A stretch of 17,351 bases of DNA from the NCBI RefSeq assembly GCF_938041645.1, contig NZ_CALIST010000023.1:1-17351 (forward strand). Reading direction: 5' to 3'. The translations under genes and the position numbers were made by a program. The notes beneath the pieces were generated by a model that was given only the letters and a program-made list of their open reading frames with translations, was not told where the DNA came from and did no database searches. Below are positions 6,336 through 13,454 of the stretch, piece by piece (position 1 is the stretch's first letter; the number at the start of each line of letters is the position of its first letter). The DNA comes from an uncultured Campylobacter sp. (GTDB lineage Bacteria; Campylobacterota; Campylobacteria; Campylobacterales; Campylobacteraceae).

Positions 6336-7256
6336 TTACTCCTTATTTTGTTTAAATTTGTTTTTAAAATCTGCATAATTCATATATGCTTTATATGGTT
6401 CCCATAATATGCCCATATATAAGCCCTTGTAATTTCCGCAATTATCTATACCTATTCTATACATAGAATAATTTTCTAATATAATCTTATTTCCTTTATC
6501 TCCAATAATTTCAACGCTTTCTTTAGTAACGTCAAGTTTATTTTTATCCATCCAATCATTTAAGGTGCAAAAATCATCACTTTTATCAATACGTTTAAGG
6601 GCTAATAGCATTCTTAGCGCTAGCCTATTATCGTTTTTGTATATGATCTTCTTGATTTTTCCGGTAAGTAAATCAAGCAATTTAATCTTAATAGTAGGAT
6701 CCTCGGCTATAAACAAAGAATCATATCGATAATAATCGCTATAATGGTTGTCCTCATTATTAAAGTAGATAGAATAATTAAGTTCCCCTTTATCATTAAA
6801 AAGCTTGCTATCCTCCCATGGATACACAACGCTTTCATCATCTATAGCTTTTAGTATGGATTTATCTATCGGCGCAATTTGTTTTCCGTCTTTGCAAATT
6901 TGTCTGCCGATAGACAATAAATTTTCTAAATTTAACTCTTTAGGTATTTTCCAAAATTCGCAATTATCATCGGGGCGCTTGTCGCCGTTGCAAGGTTGGA
7001 TTCTGAAAAACGGGATATTATGCTTGTAATTATACTCTTTATGATGTTGTTGCAAATACTGTTTAAACGCTATCTCTTTTAATTCATTATCCGATAAGAT
7101 GCCAAAATGCAGAGGATTGGTGCAAACTCCGACGTAGTTTAAGCCCATATTTATAGGCATATAAGGGATAAATGTCAAAATGCAGATGATAAAAATCGCA
7201 GAGATTATATAGTGGCGTTTTATAAGGCGCAGAGAATTAACAAAGAATTTTTTCAA
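6336..7256 (-). CDS. Hypothetical single-TM exported protein, Cys-containing, AT-rich
   Basis: 306 residues if read from TTG 7256-7254, which follows AAGGGGG (7268-7262) at 5 nt and gives MKKFFVNSLRLIKRHY, a normal basic lead-in to a membrane helix. An upstream TTG at 7310 would add 18 residues but has no ribosome site. One membrane span (about 16-36) is followed by a roughly 270-residue domain, probably periplasmic. Six cysteines after the helix (45, 89, 99, 121, 230, 273) could pair as disulfides. Asp, Asn, Tyr and Lys are abundant. I recognise no family. Base and codon use is clearly AT-richer than the genes on both sides, suggesting acquisition from outside. The flanking regions are degenerate. 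Confidence 0.65.
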   Translation of the reverse strand: MKKFFVNSLRLIKRHYIISAIFIICILTFIPYMPINMGLNYVGVCTNPLHFGILSDNELKEIAFKQYLQQHHKEYNYKHNIPFFRIQPCNGDKRPDDNCEFWKIPKELNLENLLSIGRQICKDGKQIAPIDKSILKAIDDESVVYPWEDSKLFNDKGELNYSIYFNNEDNHYSDYYRYDSLFIAEDPTIKIKLLDLLTGKIKKIIYKNDNRLALRMLLALKRIDKSDDFCTLNDWMDKNKLDVTKESVEIIGDKGNKIILENYSMYRIGIDNCGNYKGLYMGILWEPYKAYMNYADFKNKFKQNKE

Positions 7257-7573
7257 ATTTGCCCCCTTCAGATTTCGTGCAATGATAGCCGATTTAAGCT
7301 TAACTGGCAAGATATGATATTAAAGCCGTAGCGGCTAAGCTTTTTCAGGCGCTATTCAGCATTAAAAACGCCTTATTTTGTTGATTCAAGCGAAAATTCT
7401 ATCAAAGCCGCCGCCGCAATCGAAACGCCGATATTCAATTTTATATAGGCCGTTACGCTTTGGGTGTCGAATGGCCCAAAACCGGGCGCGCTATTAAAAG
7501 ATCGAGAGGAGATCGCTCGCCTTAAAAGCGCAATCTGTAGAAGCCTACACCTGCGGCTTAAATTTCACGGAAT
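7257..7573. other. Intergenic, with a start-less ORF fragment on the minus strand
   Basis: The stretch holds the leader of the 6336-7256 gene, a small stem AGCCG/CGGCT followed by AAGCTTTTT (about 7324-7345, + strand reading), and an open minus-strand frame described separately. No complete gene is visible. Confidence 0.4.
7373..7567 (-). pseudogene. ORF fragment with membrane-like C-terminus, no start codon
   Basis: Reading the minus strand from about 7567 down to TAA at 7375-7373, the frame is open for some 64 codons and ends PFDTQSVTAYIKLNIGVSIAAAALIEFSLESTK. The composition is protein-like, with a small-residue hydrophobic segment NIGVSIAAAALIEF. No ATG or GTG starts it; only an internal TTG is available. 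It is read as the 3' remnant of a lost gene. The family is unknown. Confidence 0.3.
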
Positions 7574-8530
7574 TTAAACGCGATACAAACTAAAGCAGCC
7601 GTAGTCGGTGCGCACGGCCAAATTTTTGCTACCGTTTGAATTCTCAAATTTCGCCTCGCATCGCTTTACGACGTGCTCCAGCTCAAAGCTAAGCGTCAAA
7701 TTTGCGCTTTTTAGATCAACGATGTGAGCCCTACCATAGCTGATTATCGCAAGGCGCGAGCCGTCCTCGCTCAGACAAAAATCGCTCGCCTGCGCGCACT
7801 CGCCCTGTAGCCACGCAGGCCCCAGCCGCGAGCCGTCCGCGTCAAGGCAGATTAGCTTATCCGAGTGGCGCTCTTTGCCGAGCAGCGAGCCGTCGGGTAG
7901 AAAGCAAATTTTATCCAAAATGCCGGAGCCCCCTTTTATCTCGCTTAAAATTTTGCCGCAAGAGCCGTCAAGCGCACTTAAAATTTGAATCTCGTTTTGC
8001 TTGCAACAAAGCGCCAGTCGCGAGCCGTCCGCACTAAGCGCGATGCAAAATATCGGCGTGGAGCTTTTCATTTCGGCCTTATATTGCGTAAGAAGCGAAA
8101 TTTCGCCGTCTCGCAAAATAAAAATTTGACCGAACATCGCAAACGCCGCCGTCTCGCCCGCTGCGCCCGCAGCACAAACGCGGCTCGTAAATTCTCTATT
8201 TCTTTTAAAATTTAGCTCTTTGGAAAGGTCGGCAAACTCGCCCGTTTTTAGATCAAATTTGAAAATAAAATGATCCAAATCCAAAAGTAAAATTTCGCCC
8301 GCCCGCTGCGCATGCCACGCAAGCGGCTTTGGCAAAATAATATCCCCTTTTATCGCGCCGTCCGCGCCCAGCCTAGTCAAAAAATCGACCGAGCCGTTTT
8401 CTTTGTAGCCGCCGCATTTATAGACGAAATTTTCGCCCTCAAAGCTCGCAAAGGCTAGCGCGTCCGTGTATCCGCCGCCGATGTAAACGTGCAGGCTCGT
8501 TTCGCCAGGCCTCGCATCCGCGTTTTGCAT
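7574..8530 (-). CDS. Beta-propeller protein with WD40/YVTN-like repeats (C-terminal part of a WGR-propeller gene)
   Basis: 318 residues from ATG 8530. Repeated blade-like units contain a DGS turn followed by beta residues: ADGSRLALCC, PDGSLLGKER, ADGSRLGPAW, EDGSRLAIIS then GRAHIVDLKS. These fit a cytoplasmic propeller used for protein contacts. ATG 8530 has an AAGGG at 7 nt and could be used. However, the same frame stays open upstream to about 8653 and encodes a sequence like the C-terminal half of a WGR domain (NGKTRQTQKEF, SIDEAQKACAKKEWEILKKGYV). The original gene therefore started further up, at ATG 8715, and is now frameshifted. Propeller part real; whether it is still made is uncertain. 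Confidence 0.65.
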   Translation of the reverse strand: MQNADARPGETSLHVYIGGGYTDALAFASFEGENFVYKCGGYKENGSVDFLTRLGADGAIKGDIILPKPLAWHAQRAGEILLLDLDHFIFKFDLKTGEFADLSKELNFKRNREFTSRVCAAGAAGETAAFAMFGQIFILRDGEISLLTQYKAEMKSSTPIFCIALSADGSRLALCCKQNEIQILSALDGSCGKILSEIKGGSGILDKICFLPDGSLLGKERHSDKLICLDADGSRLGPAWLQGECAQASDFCLSEDGSRLAIISYGRAHIVDLKSANLTLSFELEHVVKRCEAKFENSNGSKNLAVRTDYGCFSLYRV

Positions 8531-8715
8531 GACGTAGCCCTTTTTTAGGATCTCCCACTCCTTTTTTGCGCAGGCTTTTTGCGCCTCGTCTATGCTAGCA
8601 AACTCCTTTTGTGTCTGCCTTGTTTTGCCGTTTTTGATGCTCTCGCTGATTAAATTTTGCCCTCGACGAGCAAATTTAATCGGTCGCCGCCGCTTAAATT
8701 TATCAAATTTTTCAT
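8531..8715 (-). pseudogene. WGR-domain N-terminal segment, out of frame with the propeller
   Basis: ATG 8715-8713 with AGGAG (8725-8721) at 5 nt opens MKNLINLSGGDRLNLLVEGKI and stops at TAA 8652-8650. This start is of the kind WGR proteins have (MKxxxxLxxGxxxxF). The downstream half of the domain, ISESIKNGKTRQTQ to KKGYV, is in the -1 frame and continues straight into the propeller. WGR domains bind nucleic acids or act as protein modules. The tripeptide WGR itself is not preserved (SES in its place), so the junction is damaged beyond one base. No canonical slippery heptamer is present at the junction (GGC AAA ATT TAA), so programmed frameshifting is unlikely. Confidence 0.55.
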
Positions 8716-8770
8716 TTTCGCTCCTGCGAATTAGTTTTAAAGATTATCACAAAGCGGCGATTAAAAGTCG

Positions 8771-9325
8771 CTAAATATCGATAACGCCGAGGTGCGAGAG
8801 CAAAATTTTAACCCCGATTAGGATCAAAATCGCGCCGCCCAAAACGAGCGCCTTTGAGTGCAGGTATTCGCCCGTTAGCTTGCCTGCGTAGCACGCCGCG
8901 ACGCACAGCGCGAAGCAGACGAGCCCGATTACGCAACAGGCGTAAAGGATGTTTATCTCGCCAAAGGCAAAGGTCACGCCCACGGCCATCGCATCGATGC
9001 TAGTAGCGATCGCGCCCAGCACCAGCTCCTTCGTGCTTAGGCGAAGATCTGGCTCGTCCTACTCGCGGCGGGATTCTGCGATCATCTTAACGCCTAAAAA
9101 CGATAAAATTCCAAACGCGACGAAGTGATCGATCTGCGCGATAAATTTTACGAAATTTATCCCCAAAGCGTAGCCTGCAAGCGGCATTATAAACTGAGCC
9201 GCCGCGTAGAAAAACGCGACGCGCGCGATCTGTGCAAATTTAAAATTCGGATATTTCGCGCCGTTTGAAATGCTAAGCGCGACGCTGTCCATCGCAAGCG
9301 CGAAAGCGATGAGTAAAAGCTCCAT
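8771..9325 (-). pseudogene. mntP: MntP-type manganese efflux pump, interrupted by one in-frame TAG
   Basis: Read through one stop, the frame is 184 residues, the normal MntP length, from ATG 9325 (AAGGG 9336-9332, 6 nt) to TAG 8773-8771. MntP exports excess Mn(II) through six membrane helices in two homologous halves. Both halves are intact: AMDSVALSISNG (D13, first conserved Asp) and ATSIDAMAVGVTFA (second conserved Asp). The frame is broken at codon 89 by TAG 9061-9059 between SRRE and DEPDLRLSTKEL, in the cytoplasmic loop between halves. No indel is needed: a single base change explains it. Upstream half 9059-9325; downstream half 8771-9058 in the same frame. Either a recent null allele, a sequencing error, or two separately made halves (a GTG codon lies at the start of half two). 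Confidence 0.85.
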
Positions 9326-9411
9326 ATTTAGCCCTTTTGGTATTATAAAAACGTTGATTATACATTAAAATTTTCGAAATAAAATAATCAATCTTTAATT
9401 AGGGAAAAACT
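9326..9411. promoter_or_regulatory. Divergent promoter region of mntP and the DUF4197-like gene, with an inverted repeat
   Basis: On the minus strand TATAAT lies at 9362-9357, a good -10 for mntP. An exact 8-bp inverted repeat TTGATTAT/ATAATCAA (9354-9361 / 9384-9391) with a 22-bp spacer overlaps it. The spacing between arm centres is 30 bp, near three helical turns, which fits a dimeric or bridging repressor. No manganese riboswitch is evident in the short leader. The regulator is unknown; Fur or MntR-like is an inference from the target. Confidence 0.45.
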
Positions 9412-10041
9412 TTGCTTAAAAAACTAATCTTTTGTTTATTGCCGCTATTTGCGACTGCTAGCTGGGAAGAGGTCGCCGTAAAGGGGCTGGACGTGATGCT
9501 TAGTGCGGGCGCGGGCGATAGCGAAAATTTTAAAAACTCACTAAGCACTTTGATAGAGCGTGCCGCAAATGAATACGAACGCACTGGCGTACAGGATTAC
9601 GAGCTCGATCTGCCTAGCTACATTACCGAGCGCGCGGGCAAAAAAAGCATCGCCGTGCAGAATATGCAAAGGCTGGCGAGCAAGAAGCTAAGTCTTGCCG
9701 TAGAGCCGATCAAAAAGCTCGTACTCGCTAAAATAAAAGATATGTCCGAAGCCGATACCAAGGCAGTAATGAGCGGCGAAGTGTTATTCAGCCACTATCT
9801 GCGCACCAATGCCTTTGATGAAATTTACGAAATCATTCGCCCTTTGGCACGTGAACTAGGAACTGACGTGAGCTTTGCTAAAAGCTTTAAAAGTGCCGTT
9901 GGACGCGAGCCTGGAGATGATTTTAGTAGCGAATTCAGTAGCGCCTTTATCAACGAAAGCTTCGATTTTTTAAGTAAAAACGAAAGGGAGTTTCGTAAAA
10001 ACTCGGGCGCGATTTTAAACGCCATAAAGACGATCAGATAG
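9412..10041 (+). CDS. DUF4197-like exported protein
   Basis: 209 residues, TTG start at 9412 with AGGGA (9401-9405) at 6 nt. A short signal peptide (about 1-16, LKKLIFCLLPLFATAS) points to the periplasm. The body is mainly alpha-helical. The segment with LFSHYLRTNAFDEIYEIIRPLA (about 125-146) and the end ESFDFLSKNEREFRKNSGAILNAIKTI correspond to the characteristic parts of DUF4197 (TxYF-RxxT...RP and eEk-IRxxP...LL). The match is from memory and weak in detail. The family has no established function. Divergent from mntP; the next gene follows after 43 nt on the same strand. Confidence 0.75.
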   Translation: MLKKLIFCLLPLFATASWEEVAVKGLDVMLSAGAGDSENFKNSLSTLIERAANEYERTGVQDYELDLPSYITERAGKKSIAVQNMQRLASKKLSLAVEPIKKLVLAKIKDMSEADTKAVMSGEVLFSHYLRTNAFDEIYEIIRPLARELGTDVSFAKSFKSAVGREPGDDFSSEFSSAFINESFDFLSKNEREFRKNSGAILNAIKTIR

Positions 10042-10084
10042 GCGCGACCGCACTAAAATCTCGGCGAAATTTTACTTTAAATTT

Positions 10085-11848
10085 ATGAAAAATTCTATCT
10101 CGGAGCTCGCGGAAAATTTTAATTTAAAACCCGCTTTAAATTTTATCTCAAATCAGGCGTGCGAGCGCGCAAAAAACACAGCGCCCAGCGGTAAGGTAAA
10201 TTTCGCTCCCGCTCCCTACCTCAAAAGAAATTTCAAATTTCAAGACGCGGCCGCCGAGTTAAATTTTATGAGCGTGCGAAATTTAAAATTTTATCCCGCT
10301 TCGGTCGGTTTTGCCGTGCACAATCTCGTCGCGCTTTATTCCGCTCCGCGCGTCAAAAATCCAGGAAGAAAATCCACTTTAAGCTCCGCGGCTCTTTCGC
10401 CAAATTTAAAGTCCGCGCAAATTCTAAGCTGCGCCGAAAATAAAGCTTTAAATTCCGCAAAAGCCCCCACAATAAATCCTTGCGAAAATTCCGCGAGAAA
10501 TTTCAAACGAAATTTTATATTAAATTGTGCGGAAAATTTTACTTGCAACGGCGCAAATAGCGCGAGTCCGTTAAGTCGTGCGAGCGTTGCGAATGATCCG
10601 AATTTGATCCCCGCAAAAAGCCTCGTTGCCGCTCATACGCGACGCTCCAAGAAAAATTTTATCAAGGTCCTTGCGAACGATCCATGCTCCGCCAGCACGC
10701 CGCAGAGCTTTAACTATAGTTCCGCGCGAAGCCCTGGCACTCCGCAAAATTTTAACTCCGCAAAAAATTTAAATTCTGCGCAAAGCTCGAATTCTACGAA
10801 CAATTCCGATTTTGCAAAGAATTCCAACTCTACGCAAAATTCCGATTCCGCGCAGAATTTCGGGCAAAATTCTAGTTCCGCGCAAAGCCGCGCGCAAAAC
10901 CCCGTTCCGCCTAGCAGGCTGTGGGATCTGGGGCTGCTTTTCGTAGCGATCGTTTGGGGATGCACTTTCGTGCCGGTTCAGCGCGCGCTGCATAGCGGCG
11001 ACGTTTTCAGCTTTTTGTTTTGGCGCTTTTTGGCGGCGAGCATTTTTACCTACCTCGCCTGCCTACGCCTCGGCGTCAAATTTGACCGCGGCACGATAGG
11101 ACGGGGCGTGTTTTGTGGGCTGATGCTGTTTTGCGATTTTTCCTGCCAGACCATAGCGCTTGATTATGCGCTATCATCGACAGTGGCGTTTATTTTGGGG
11201 CTAAACGTCGTCATCGTGCCCTTTTTGATGCTTGCGTTTTTCGGTAAAAAGGTCGGTGCGAGCGCCTTTGGCGGCGCAGTCGTGGCGCTTTTGGGGCTGT
11301 ATTTTTTAAGCGGAGCAAGCGGCGCGGTGGGATTTGGCATAGGCGAGCGGCTGACGCTAGTTTCGGCGTTTGCATACGCGCTTCACATCGTCTTTACCGG
11401 CGTCTGCGCGCGCAAGAGCAATCTCTACGGCTTCGTGATCGTGCAGTTCATCTGCGTCTGCGTCTGCGCGCTGATCGCGGCAGTTTTCGCTCCGCACGCG
11501 GAATTTGAAGGCGAGATAAGGGTGGTTGGAAATTTGATCTTTTCGACGAGTTTCGATTTTGTTTTCGCGTTGGTTTTAACCTCGATCTTTGCTACCGTCG
11601 CGGCGTTTGTGATCCAAACGATGGCGCAAAACCGCGGCGTAAGCGAGATAAAAACGGTGCTAATTTTTGCACTAGAGCCCGTAAGCGCGGGCATTATGGG
11701 GTATGCTTTCGGCGAGAAGCTAAGCGCGCTTCAAATTTTAGGCGCGGCGCTGATACTCGCAGGCATCCTGCTTAGCGAGCTGGGCGGGCTTTTAGGCGCG
11801 AAGTTTGCTAAAAATCGAGCTTGCGAAAAAGCAGACCGAGGCGACTAG
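10085..11848 (+). CDS. EamA/DMT-family permease with a ~278-residue low-complexity N-terminal extension
   Basis: The C-terminal 305 residues (from SRLWDLGLLFVAIVWGCTF at about 278) form a full drug/metabolite transporter core: ten hydrophobic helices in two EamA repeats, ending ALQILGAALILAGILLSEL. Substrate is unknown; the family exports amino acids and small metabolites. Family members are about 300 residues, whereas this frame is 587. Residues 1-278 are hydrophilic, basic, and rich in Asn, Ser, Ala, Lys and Phe, with short N-S-x-Q/K-N repeats at about 219-268. The frame has no stop for over 830 nt. No ribosome site stands before ATG 10085, M62 (10268) or TTG codon 174 (10604), and no start codon lies between codon 174 and the first helix. 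So some extension must be translated if the transporter is made. The 3' end overlaps znuB by 57 nt tail to tail. Confidence 0.8.
   Translation: MKNSISELAENFNLKPALNFISNQACERAKNTAPSGKVNFAPAPYLKRNFKFQDAAAELNFMSVRNLKFYPASVGFAVHNLVALYSAPRVKNPGRKSTLSSAALSPNLKSAQILSCAENKALNSAKAPTINPCENSARNFKRNFILNCAENFTCNGANSASPLSRASVANDPNLIPAKSLVAAHTRRSKKNFIKVLANDPCSASTPQSFNYSSARSPGTPQNFNSAKNLNSAQSSNSTNNSDFAKNSNSTQNSDSAQNFGQNSSSAQSRAQNPVPPSRLWDLGLLFVAIVWGCTFVPVQRALHSGDVFSFLFWRFLAASIFTYLACLRLGVKFDRGTIGRGVFCGLMLFCDFSCQTIALDYALSSTVAFILGLNVVIVPFLMLAFFGKKVGASAFGGAVVALLGLYFLSGASGAVGFGIGERLTLVSAFAYALHIVFTGVCARKSNLYGFVIVQFICVCVCALIAAVFAPHAEFEGEIRVVGNLIFSTSFDFVFALVLTSIFATVAAFVIQTMAQNRGVSEIKTVLIFALEPVSAGIMGYAFGEKLSALQILGAALILAGILLSELGGLLGAKFAKNRACEKADRGD
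10739..10888 (+). repeat. In-frame degenerate repeat encoding N-S-A-Q-N-S-x-like units
   Basis: Within the EamA extension, a unit of about 18 nt built from TTCCGCGCAAAAT-like words recurs with variation and yields SAQSSNSTNNSDFAKNSNST and neighbours. Frame is kept because unit steps are multiples of three. Copies are imperfect, so the array is old or evolves by base change as well as slippage. Confidence 0.6.
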
Positions 11849-12595
11849 GATGATCGAAGCGCCGCTGGTTAGATTGAGCTTAAAGCTCAAAATAAGCCCC
11901 GCCGCGCAAAAGAGCGCCGATAGCGCGCAGCTTATCGCCATCATCGAGCCTAAGCTTTTTGAAATTTTTTCGGCGATGAAGGGCGGGATCGTCATCAGCG
12001 ATATTACTAAGATTAGCCCTACGATTTGAATCGACGCGACCACCGCGAGGCTCGCCATTACCACGAGGACGTAGTAAAAGACGCTCGTATTTACTCCGCG
12101 CAGCAGGGCGAATTCCTTATCGAAGCTGATCGCTAAAAACTGCCTGTAAAAGCATGCCGTAAGCGCCGCAAATGCCGCGCCGCAAATGCCGATGAAGATT
12201 AGATTTTCATGATTTATCGCTAGGATCGAGCCGAACAGAAAGCTCATCAGATCGGATTTATACCCGGGCGTGAGATCGGCAAAGATTATCCCCAGCGCCA
12301 TTCCAAACGCCCATATCGCGCCGATTACGGCGTCGAAGCGCTCGGTGTTTCGCAGCGTGACGTAAGCGATTAGCAGCCCCAAAAACAGCGCAAATACGCT
12401 AGCTCCCAGCACGGGCGAGATGCCTAAAAATAGCGCGATGCCGATGCCGCCGTATGCGCCGTGCGCGATACCACCTGCGATGAAGCTCATGCGATTTATC
12501 ACGACTAAAGAGCCCACGACGCCGCAGACTATACTGACCAAAAGCCCGCCGAGAAGGGCGTTTCGCATGAAATCGTAGGATAGAATTTCAGCCAT
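11792..12595 (-). CDS. znuB: Zinc (metal) ABC transporter permease ZnuB
   Basis: 267 residues from ATG 12595-12593, chosen because GGAGGG lies 5 nt upstream. A start at 12643 would add 16 residues and lie deep in znuC. It is an ABC-3 family permease with eight or nine membrane helices. The segment VINRMSFIAGGIAHGAYGGIGIA (about 33-55) is the family hallmark, matching SFxGDAISHAVLPGVAIA-type sequences, and GLILVISLMTIPPFIAE is the conserved coupling/helix region. It forms the channel for Zn(II) (possibly Mn or Fe) with ZnuC. The start overlaps the znuC stop by 8 nt (ATGGCTGA), so the two are translationally coupled. Its end overlaps the convergent EamA gene by 57 nt. Confidence 0.9.
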   Translation of the reverse strand: MAEILSYDFMRNALLGGLLVSIVCGVVGSLVVINRMSFIAGGIAHGAYGGIGIALFLGISPVLGASVFALFLGLLIAYVTLRNTERFDAVIGAIWAFGMALGIIFADLTPGYKSDLMSFLFGSILAINHENLIFIGICGAAFAALTACFYRQFLAISFDKEFALLRGVNTSVFYYVLVVMASLAVVASIQIVGLILVISLMTIPPFIAEKISKSLGSMMAISCALSALFCAAGLILSFKLNLTSGASIILVASVCFFASSIFSKLRA

Positions 12596-13355
12596 TTTCG
12601 CCCTCCTTGCAGCAGCATTCGTTAAGCGCGAGATCGACGGCACAGAAGTGCCCGTGCTCGCGTCGCAGGTGATCTAAAAATTCCGCCCTGCCTCCCGGAT
12701 CGATCTCATGAGTGTGCGCCGAGCCGTTTGCGATGTAAAGCGCGCGGTTTGCGTAATTTAGCGCAAGCTGCACGTCGTGGCTGATTAGAATTATGCCGCA
12801 GCCGCCCTCGTTTAAGGATTTTAAAAGCTCGTAAATTTGAACCTGCCCCATCGTGTCGATGCTCGCTAACGGCTCATCGAGAAGTAAAATTTTAGCCTTC
12901 GCGCACAGCGCCCGCGCGATGTAAACGCGCTGTCTTTGTCCGCCGCTAAGCTCGCTGATACGGCAGTCTGTAAGGTCTTGCATGCCTACGCGCCCCAGGG
13001 CTTGCATGGCTTGCTCGCGCTCGGATTTGGAGTAGAAACCAAAAATTTTCTTATCTATCAGCCCCATTAAAACGACTTCGAGCACGCTTATGGGAAAGCT
13101 TTTATTTATCGCGATGAACTGCGGCACGTAGCCCATTTGCGCCCTGGCAAGCGCGGGCGCTCTGCCTAAAATTTCGATCGTGCCCGAGCTTGGTTGTAGC
13201 AGCCCCAAAAGCAGCTTCAAAAGAGTGCTTTTGCCGCCGCCGTTGGGTCCGAAAATCGCCAAAAAATCGCGCAGCTCGTAGCTTAGGTTTATATCTTTTA
13301 AAATTTCACGTTTTTCGTAAGCAAAGTTTAAATTTCTTATCGTAACGTCCGCCAT
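12588..13355 (-). CDS. znuC: Zinc (metal) ABC transporter ATP-binding protein ZnuC
   Basis: 255 residues from ATG 13355-13353 (AAAGGG at 5 nt). The longer reading from 13418 crosses the promoter and is rejected. Walker A GPNGGGKST (36-44), Q-loop PQ (78-79), signature LSGGQ (136-140), Walker B KILLLDE (155-161) and switch His193 are all present, so it should be an active ATPase. Of the metal-type ABC family it has the typical EVVLMGL segment. The C-terminus carries HTHE, REHGHFC and a Cys cluster NECCCKEGENG, which may bind metal and sense supply. znuB follows with 8-nt overlap. No substrate-binding protein gene (znuA) is in the window, so it must be encoded elsewhere. Confidence 0.92.
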   Translation of the reverse strand: MADVTIRNLNFAYEKREILKDINLSYELRDFLAIFGPNGGGKSTLLKLLLGLLQPSSGTIEILGRAPALARAQMGYVPQFIAINKSFPISVLEVVLMGLIDKKIFGFYSKSEREQAMQALGRVGMQDLTDCRISELSGGQRQRVYIARALCAKAKILLLDEPLASIDTMGQVQIYELLKSLNEGGCGIILISHDVQLALNYANRALYIANGSAHTHEIDPGGRAEFLDHLRREHGHFCAVDLALNECCCKEGENG

Positions 13356-13388
13356 GAACGCCCTTTCGCCTAGATTTTGAAAGCATTT

Positions 13389-13418
13389 ATTATAGCCCAA
13401 ATTCGGAAAAATTGCCAA
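13389..13418 (-). promoter_or_regulatory. Promoter of znuCB
   Basis: On the minus strand TTGGCA (13418-13413) and TATAAT (13394-13389) are 18 bp apart, a near-ideal sigma70-type promoter 34 nt before the znuC ATG. Close by, GTAATAATAG (13434-13425, minus reading) resembles one half of an AT-rich Zur/Fur-type box; no second half is evident. The same 100-bp region must also carry the promoter of the divergent methyltransferase operon (TATTAT at 13426-13431 is a candidate -10), so the two may be co-regulated. Confidence 0.65.
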
Positions 13419-13454
13419 ATTTTGCTATTATTACAAAAAATTTAAAGGCGAGCG

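Noticed and set aside
7321..7345. Stem AGCCG/CGGCT followed by AAGCTTTTT as a rho-independent terminator
   Set aside because: The stem is only 5 bp and no + strand gene ends upstream of it; not annotated as a separate terminator.
8641..8660. Programmed -1 frameshift in the WGR-propeller gene
   Set aside because: The junction GGC AAA ATT TAA does not form an X XXY YYZ slippery heptamer in the reading frame, and the WGR residues are also lost.
2604..9061. Three in-frame TAGs (2643, 6125, 9059) could suggest amber codon readthrough or recoding
   Set aside because: TAG is the normal final stop of several intact genes here (TonB receptor, both methyltransferases, DUF4197-like, EamA), so reassignment is not credible; decay explains the cases better.
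10336..10993. Minus-strand ORFs opposite the EamA extension (Phe/Glu/Ala- or Ile/Leu/Arg-rich repeats)
   Set aside because: They mirror the + strand repeats, have no ribosome sites, and their composition follows from the repeat in the other frame.
13356..13418. Longer ZnuC start at 13418
   Set aside because: It would cross the promoter boxes, lacks a ribosome site, and ABC domain homology begins just after the ATG at 13355.
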